DNA of 64,000 nucleotides from VAZQ01 sp035263865 (GTDB lineage Bacteria; Pseudomonadota; Alphaproteobacteria; Rhizobiales; Xanthobacteraceae): positions 1 to 64,000 of the forward strand of contig DATFQX010000214.1 in NCBI GenBank assembly GCA_035263865.1, read 5' to 3'. The first letter of the stretch is position 1. Every line of letters begins with the position of its first letter. A program made the translations under genes and the position numbers. Shown here one piece after another: positions 59,543-64,000 of this stretch. A model generated the notes under the pieces. It saw nothing but the letters and a program-made list of their open reading frames with translations, ran no database searches and was not told the DNA's origin.

Positions 59543-59584
59543 CTCGCCCCGCGATAGCGGGGACTCGCCCCGCGATAGCGGGGA
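59543..59584. repeat. Perfect 21-bp tandem palindromic repeat
   Basis: Two identical 21-bp units, each containing CTCGCCCCGCGATAGCGGGG and holding a CCCCGC/GCGGGG hairpin. A related Pro-codon-like CCCTCTCCCCCG palindrome follows near 59652-59690. REP-like intergenic DNA. Confidence 0.85.
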
Positions 59585-59706
59585 GAGGGCTCAAGATTCG
59601 ATTTGCACTCGTTCGGGTGAGGGGCGCCACAAATGCCCCTCACCCCACCCCTCTCCCCCGTTCGCTTCGCTCACGGGGCGAGGGAGCAGGCCGAGCATCG
59701 CCGTGC

Positions 59707-59995
59707 TCACGCCATCCCGTCGACGATCACCAAATTGCCGGGGGCGCTCTTAAGCCGCAACGAGATCACTTTTTGATACTCGGCCGACCCGTACAGCCTT
59801 CCGCGGCAGCGCGTGAAGGGAATTCGATGATCACCAGCCGGGATGCGGCCATTCTCCTTCGACAACGGTCAGGTTACCCCCGCGTACGATGAACTGTCCC
59901 CCGAACGGAGCGAGCGTCGCTGGCACCGCCTTGCGATATTCATCGAACATCGCCTGGTCTTTGACGGTCTCCGCGGCAATCGCATAGGCCTTCAT
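59707..59995 (-). pseudogene. DUF1330 family gene with two frameshifts
   Basis: From the ATG at 59995: MKAYAIAAETVKDQAMFDEY and GGQFIVRGGNLTVVEGEWPH in frame one; RLVIIEFPSRAAAEG in a second frame; YGSAEYQKVISLRLKSAPGN then LVIVDGMA-stop in a third. Together they spell a complete DUF1330 protein of about 95 residues. Each junction is explained by one missing base: CAT-CC-CGG for CCN-CGG, and GGC-TG-TAC for TGG-TAC. Two independent deletions argue for genuine decay. An intact, exported DUF1330 gene lies at 61752-62132. Confidence 0.85.
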
Positions 59996-60212
59996 CAACA
60001 ACTTCTCTCGCCGAAGTCACTAATATCGCCAAATGAGAGCACCGCATGACGCTAGCTCCCATTGTCGGGGGGCGCAAATGGCACGTTTGGTCGGCCGCGT
60101 CTGAACCTATTGAATTGTCCGGGCATACTTGCTTCGATTGTCTGTTCCCGTAGGGCTCACTTCTCGTTCTCCCGCATGGGAACTACTTTTTTGAGAAAAC
60201 AAGGAGAATTTC

Positions 60213-61610
60213 ATGCGACGCATCATTTGTACGATCGCGGGCGTTGTGCTGGTTGTTTGCATGATCGCTCCCATGGCCACTGCTCAGCAGAGCCAGTCCA
60301 ACCAGCAAGCAACAACCGATCCCGCCAGCAACCCCGATCAGGAGTTGGGCAGACGCTTTTTGGTCAAGGCGGACCAGTTACCGCCGCCAAAGAGCGATCC
60401 GGTCGCGGCAAGCCGGTCTTTGGTCATTCCGTATGCGGGGCAGGCACCGCGCGTGATGGAGGGTTTTACCGCCACGCCGTTCGTCACCGGGCTCGAGCAT
60501 CCGCGGCGATTGCTCGTGCTTCCCAACAACGACGTCATCGTCGCGGAGCAGAAGGCGGGATATCTCACGCTGCTGCGGGACCAGGACGGCGATGGGAAGG
60601 TGGACTTCATTGAACGCTTTGCCGACGACTTCAAGGCGCCTTACGGGCTTGCCTATCGCGACGGCTTTGTTCTCGTGGCGGATCAGGACGGCATCTGGCG
60701 CGTGCCGCATGTCAGCGGCGCGCTGCGCGCGGGTCGCCCGGATCAGCCGAAGATCACGGATGTGCCGCCGGAGCAGCGCAAGCCCGTGCCGGCGGCCTAT
60801 GGCCAGGAAATGATCACGCAGAAAGGCGTGTTCGGCGTCGTTGCGGGTCATCAGAACCGCCACCTCGCATTGGATCCGAAAACGGGCGCGATGTTTGTGG
60901 GCGTTGGCTCCTCCGGCAACATCGGCGTCGAGCCGGAGGTCAAGGCATCGATTCAGCGCTTCGAGGCAGACGGCTCCGGCCAAACCACGTTTGCGTCCGG
61001 GATGCGCAACCCGACGACGCTCGCATTCCACCCAACCACCGGCGAGCTTTACGCCGGCGTTCAGGAGCGCGACGGACTGGGCGACAATCTTCCGCCCGAT
61101 TATTTCACGCGCGTGCAGCAGGGCGCCTTCTACGGCTGGCCTTACGCCTATATCGGCCCCAACCCGCAGCCGGGCTTTGCGCAGCGCGCGCCGGAGAAAG
61201 TGAAAGCGACCGTGGTTCCGGACGTGCTCTTTCAGCCGCACTCGTCGGTTTTGGACCTGGTGTTCTACGACGGCGAGCAATTCCCGGCAGAATATCGCGG
61301 CGATGCATTCGTGGCGCTGAAAGGTTCGTGGAACCGCTCCGAGCCGACCGGCTACAAAATTGTTCGCGTGCGATTCAAGGACGGCAGACCGGACGGAAGC
61401 TACGAGAATTTCGTCACCGGTTTCTGGGTCTCCGGTCAACATCGGGCCGAAGTGTGGGGCCGCCCCGCTGCGCTCGCCGTCATGAGGGATGGCTCATTGC
61501 TGATTGGGGACGACACCGGCGGCACGATTTGGCGCGTATCGTACACAGGGCCAAAACAGCAGGCCTCGGACGGGGAAAGCAAGCCCGCAGCCCCGCAGCG
61601 CGGACGATAG
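60213..61610 (+). CDS. PQQ-dependent sugar/sorbosone dehydrogenase-like protein
   Basis: A 465-residue exported protein with a signal peptide (about residues 1-28) and a six-bladed β-propeller of the glucose/sorbosone dehydrogenase family. Typical segments: ATPFVTGLEHPRRLLVLPNN, GHQNRHLALDPKTGAMFVGV, ASGMRNPTTLAFHPTTGELY and GDAFVALKGSWNRSEPTGYK. AAGGAGAA precedes the ATG. It likely oxidises a sugar or aldehyde in the periplasm with PQQ; no cytochrome partner is adjacent. Confidence 0.9.
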   Translation: MRRIICTIAGVVLVVCMIAPMATAQQSQSNQQATTDPASNPDQELGRRFLVKADQLPPPKSDPVAASRSLVIPYAGQAPRVMEGFTATPFVTGLEHPRRLLVLPNNDVIVAEQKAGYLTLLRDQDGDGKVDFIERFADDFKAPYGLAYRDGFVLVADQDGIWRVPHVSGALRAGRPDQPKITDVPPEQRKPVPAAYGQEMITQKGVFGVVAGHQNRHLALDPKTGAMFVGVGSSGNIGVEPEVKASIQRFEADGSGQTTFASGMRNPTTLAFHPTTGELYAGVQERDGLGDNLPPDYFTRVQQGAFYGWPYAYIGPNPQPGFAQRAPEKVKATVVPDVLFQPHSSVLDLVFYDGEQFPAEYRGDAFVALKGSWNRSEPTGYKIVRVRFKDGRPDGSYENFVTGFWVSGQHRAEVWGRPAALAVMRDGSLLIGDDTGGTIWRVSYTGPKQQASDGESKPAAPQRGR

Positions 61611-61659
61611 CGCGTGCGCTCCCCAACGGCGGGCGGCTGAGGCGTATAGGCGCAGAGGC

Positions 61660-61736
61660 GTAGCCCGGGTTGAGCGCAACGAAACCCGGGACCTGCGCGG
61701 CGAGACCTGGGTTTCGCTACGCTCAACCCAGGCTAC
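61660..61736. repeat. GTAGCCCGGGTTGAGCG-type inverted repeat
   Basis: A 77-bp near-perfect inverted repeat. The left arm begins GTAGCCCGGGTTGAGCGCAA and the right arm ends GCTCAACCCAGGCTAC. This is a well-known type of dispersed intergenic palindrome. It lies between the convergent sorbosone-dehydrogenase-like and DUF1330 genes. Confidence 0.9.
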
Positions 61737-61751
61737 GAGAACTTACGCTGG

Positions 61752-62132
61752 CTATTTCATGCCATTGACGGCGACGATGTTGAATTTCGCGTATTTCTCG
61801 CCGAGCTTGAGTGCAGCTTGAAATTCGGGAGAATTGCGCCACCGTTGCAGCGCTTCCATGCTGTCCCATCGAAGAATCACAACCGGCCCGACAGGCAGCT
61901 TTCCCGCAAGCTGCGTGCCCGGTCCTGCCGCGACGTATTCGCCACCGTGATCTTTGACCGATTTCTGCGCCGGCGGAACGTATTCTTTTGCGTAGCCATC
62001 GGGGTTGGAGACCTCATTGATGGCGATCATGTAAACCGGCGGTTTCGCTTGCGCATGCAGAGCTTGGATCGCAGCGCCACCGAGTGCCGCTCCTGCCAAC
62101 ATTGATACCGCGATGGTCAATCGGGTTTGCAT
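61752..62132 (-). CDS. Exported DUF1330 family protein
   Basis: A 126-residue protein with a signal peptide (MQTRLTIAVSMLAGAALGGA, cleavage near HAQ) and a dimeric α/β-barrel DUF1330 domain: PVYMIAINEVSNPDGYAKEY, GPVVILRWDSMEALQRWRNS and KYAKFNIVAVNG. The start at 62132 begins the signal. Exported members are less common than cytoplasmic ones. Function unknown. A decayed relative lies at 59707. Confidence 0.85.
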   Translation of the reverse strand: MQTRLTIAVSMLAGAALGGAAIQALHAQAKPPVYMIAINEVSNPDGYAKEYVPPAQKSVKDHGGEYVAAGPGTQLAGKLPVGPVVILRWDSMEALQRWRNSPEFQAALKLGEKYAKFNIVAVNGMK

Positions 62133-62497
62133 TATCGTCCTCCAACCGTCGTCGTGCTGCGAGGGGATAATGACGTCGCTCCAATCCTCATGCAATCCGA
62201 GCAACGCGTCCCTCCGCCGCTTCTTAAACGTGGCGTTCTGCCTTTCCAGGCTGCGCAGCCGCGTAGGGCGCAATAAGCGAAGCGCATTGCGCCATCCTTG
62301 CCGGGCCGGCGCGGCACCTGCCCTCGCCCCGCGGCAGCGCGGGCCATCGATGCGACCGGTGAGACGGCGGGCGCGACGCTTGCCATGGCCGCGCCGAACG
62401 TGCCGGCGCCGCCGGCGAGGCCAAGAGCGAGGCTCCTCTCGGCAGAAAGCGTGATGGCCGCCAAGGTAATGACTGCCAGAGCGACGGTGCGATACAT
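62132..62497 (-). CDS. Hypothetical exported protein
   Basis: A 121-residue ORF with a signal peptide (MYRTVALAVITLAAITLSAE) and an Ala/Gly-rich stretch (LGLAGGAGTFGAAMASVAPA). AAGGAG lies six nt before the ATG, so translation is likely. The C-terminal half is Arg-rich and crosses sequence resembling a dispersed intergenic element (near 62262-62300), so the 3' end may not be native. It overlaps the DUF1330 start by one base. Confidence 0.5.
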   Translation of the reverse strand: MYRTVALAVITLAAITLSAERSLALGLAGGAGTFGAAMASVAPAVSPVASMARAAAGRGQVPRRPGKDGAMRFAYCALRGCAAWKGRTPRLRSGGGTRCSDCMRIGATSLSPRSTTTVGGR

Positions 62498-62659
62498 GCG
62501 CGTCTCCTTAGTTTGAAGGCCCTTGCTTCAACGCCACAGCCGGGTGCCGGTTCAATCCGATCGCGAAGCCGGCTGCGGTTGATCCCCTCACCGCACCGGA
62601 GCAGACTGCGCCAACCGCACGAGGCGCAACTCGTGCCAGCCGCCTTAGGGAGGGGCACC

Positions 62660-64000
62660 TTGAGCGGAGAAAGGGTCGAGCGCCGCCTCGCGGCCATTCT
62701 CGCCGGGGATGTCGCAGGCTATTCGCGGCTGATGGGCGTGGATGAGGAAGGCACGCTGGCCGCACTCAAGGGCCACAGACGCGCGGTCGTCGATCCAAAA
62801 ATCGCGGAGCACCGCGGGCGCATCGTCAAGACCACGGGTGACGGCATCCTCGTCGAGTTTGCCAGCGTCGTCGATGCGGTACGCTGCGCGGTCGACATCC
62901 AGCGGCAAATCGCGCAGCGCAACACCCAGGTCCCGCCGGAACGGCGTATCGAGTTTCGCATCGGCCTCAACGTCGGCGACATCATCATCGACGACAAGGA
63001 TATTTACGGCGACGGGGTCAATATCGCGGCGCGTCTGCAAGCTTTGGCGGAGCCAGGCGGGATCTGCGTGAGCCGCAGCGTGCGCGATGAGGTGCGCGAC
63101 AAGCTCGATTTTTCGTTCGAGGATATGGGCGACCAGCAGGTCAAGAACATCGCCCGGCCAGTCCCTACCCATCGCGTTCGGCTCGAAACGCCGGCCGATG
63201 CGACGATGACTGCAACGCTCACGACGGCCCGATCGCCACGACCACCGCCGCAGAAGCCGTCGATCGCGGTGCTGCCGTTCGCCAATATGAGCGGAGACGC
63301 CGAACAGGAATATTTCTCGGAGGGCATCACCGAGGACATCATCACCAACCTTTCGCGCAACCACGCATTTTTTGTGATCTCGCGCAGCACCTCCTTCACT
63401 TACAAGGGTCCGGGTGTGGACGTGGGCAAAATGGGTCGCGAGCTCGGCGTGCGCTATGTGCTGGAAGGCAGCGTGCGGCGCGCCGGCAATCGCGTGCGCA
63501 TCACCGCACAGCTGGTCGAGGCGGCAAGCGGCCATCATTTATGGGCGGATCGCTACGACCGCGAACTCGCCGATGTCTTTGCCGTGCAGGACGAGATCGC
63601 CCGCAGCATCACCGGCGCGATCGCGCCCGGAATCATCGCGGCCGAGATCCGGCAAGCGCAGCGCAAGGATCCCGATCAGCTCGATGCCTGGGACCGCACG
63701 GTGCGGGCGCACTGGCACGTGCGCCGCTTCACGCGTCAGGATCTCGCCGAGGCGCGGCGCCTGCTGACGGAAGCGATCGCATTGGACCCGGCAAATTCAA
63801 TGGCCTATGCCGATCTCGCCCTTGCTCGGCATTTCGAGGCGGTGTTCGGCTGGGGCGACGGACCTCTCGAGTCGCATAAGCAGCTCGGCGAAGCGGCGCG
63901 CAATGCGGTGGCCACCGATGACAACGACGCGATGGCTCACACGACACTGGCAATCTTCGAGCTGTTCTCTGGCCGCCACGAGGAAGCGCGCCGCCGCCTC
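62660..64000 (+). CDS. Class III adenylate/guanylate cyclase with TolB/FlgO-like domain, partial
   Basis: Runs off the window end (447 codons seen, no stop). The TTG at 62660 has GGGAGGGG four nt upstream and starts the conserved RRLAAILAGDVAGYSRLMGV. Metal-binding Asp17 (AGDVAGYS) and Asp61 (TTGDG) are present, as are GDGVNIAARLQALAEPGGIC residues for transition-state contacts, so the cyclase domain (about 8-175) looks active. Next comes a TolB/FlgO-like segment (PSIAVLPFANMSGDAEQEYF, about 199-320) and then TPR-like repeats from about 350. Such proteins are common in Bradyrhizobium relatives and make cAMP. Confidence 0.92.
   Translation, partial: MSGERVERRLAAILAGDVAGYSRLMGVDEEGTLAALKGHRRAVVDPKIAEHRGRIVKTTGDGILVEFASVVDAVRCAVDIQRQIAQRNTQVPPERRIEFRIGLNVGDIIIDDKDIYGDGVNIAARLQALAEPGGICVSRSVRDEVRDKLDFSFEDMGDQQVKNIARPVPTHRVRLETPADATMTATLTTARSPRPPPQKPSIAVLPFANMSGDAEQEYFSEGITEDIITNLSRNHAFFVISRSTSFTYKGPGVDVGKMGRELGVRYVLEGSVRRAGNRVRITAQLVEAASGHHLWADRYDRELADVFAVQDEIARSITGAIAPGIIAAEIRQAQRKDPDQLDAWDRTVRAHWHVRRFTRQDLAEARRLLTEAIALDPANSMAYADLALARHFEAVFGWGDGPLESHKQLGEAARNAVATDDNDAMAHTTLAIFELFSGRHEEARRRL

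Noticed and set aside
62645..63538. A 297-residue minus-strand ORF
   Set aside because: It is the antisense shadow of the cyclase gene, whose plus-strand frame has intact family motifs.

Overview
The window is GC-rich, densely coded DNA from an alphaproteobacterium. It most likely belongs to the Hyphomicrobiales, near the Bradyrhizobiaceae/Xanthobacteraceae. This is inferred from the gene families seen: a TIGR03809 protein, a GcrA-type regulator, DUF6494, DUF2277 and DUF6632 proteins, many orphan Bug-type binding proteins, Tat-exported ABC_sub_bind proteins and REP-like palindromes. No rRNA, tRNA, CRISPR array or complete mobile element was recognised.

Layout. 1-3.5 kb: methylmalonyl-CoA mutase and its GTPase chaperone MeaB, led by a tiny membrane-protein gene that overlaps the mutase start. 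3.5-8.6 kb: a C15 peptidase, a DUF3750 protein, a TIGR04283/TIGR04282 glycosyltransferase pair, an EamA transporter and an old-yellow-enzyme reductase. 8.6-14 kb: TIGR03809, an ECF sigma/anti-sigma pair, aspartate dehydrogenase, a Bug protein and two small proteins. 14-22 kb: a RecD-like helicase, a UbiD decarboxylase, a molybdenum hydroxylase large subunit, and an IlvD/Edd dehydratase with a DHRS6-type SDR that look like a sugar-acid pathway. 22-31.6 kb: a trehalose/glucan cluster (otsB, GH15, otsA, glucose dehydrogenase, a frameshifted ASRT-family gene, GT4, amylo-1,6-glucosidase). 31.6-44 kb: assorted metabolic and envelope genes, including Pcm, a VOC protein next to a second molybdenum hydroxylase subunit, a VanX-like peptidase, three Bug proteins and a band-7 protein.

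44-64 kb is an accessory zone. It holds small Rhizobiales-type proteins, a prophage terminase fragment, two ABC_sub_bind genes and a C-terminal remnant of a third, all associated with short dispersed repeats, two more Bug proteins, and catabolic and peptidoglycan genes. A decayed prophage island (56.4-59.5 kb) follows: a LexA-like repressor with AACTAC operator sites, a GcrA-like gene broken by TGA at a conserved Trp codon, and a frameshifted gene. The end holds a doubly frameshifted DUF1330 gene, REP-like palindromes, a sorbosone-dehydrogenase-like enzyme and the first part of a class III adenylate cyclase that runs off the window.

How the genes work together. Mutase and MeaB form a propionyl-CoA/methylmalonyl-CoA module. 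The trehalose genes are translationally coupled (a 4-nt overlap, then a 13-nt overlap with a TTG start) and likely control trehalose/glucan turnover under osmotic or desiccation stress. The many solute-binding proteins, decarboxylase, hydroxylases, dehydratase and dehydrogenases suit a soil organism that scavenges organic acids and aromatic or heterocyclic compounds. At least six genes carry single-base lesions. Most lie in the accessory zone, which suggests genuine decay, although sequencing error cannot be excluded from sequence alone.
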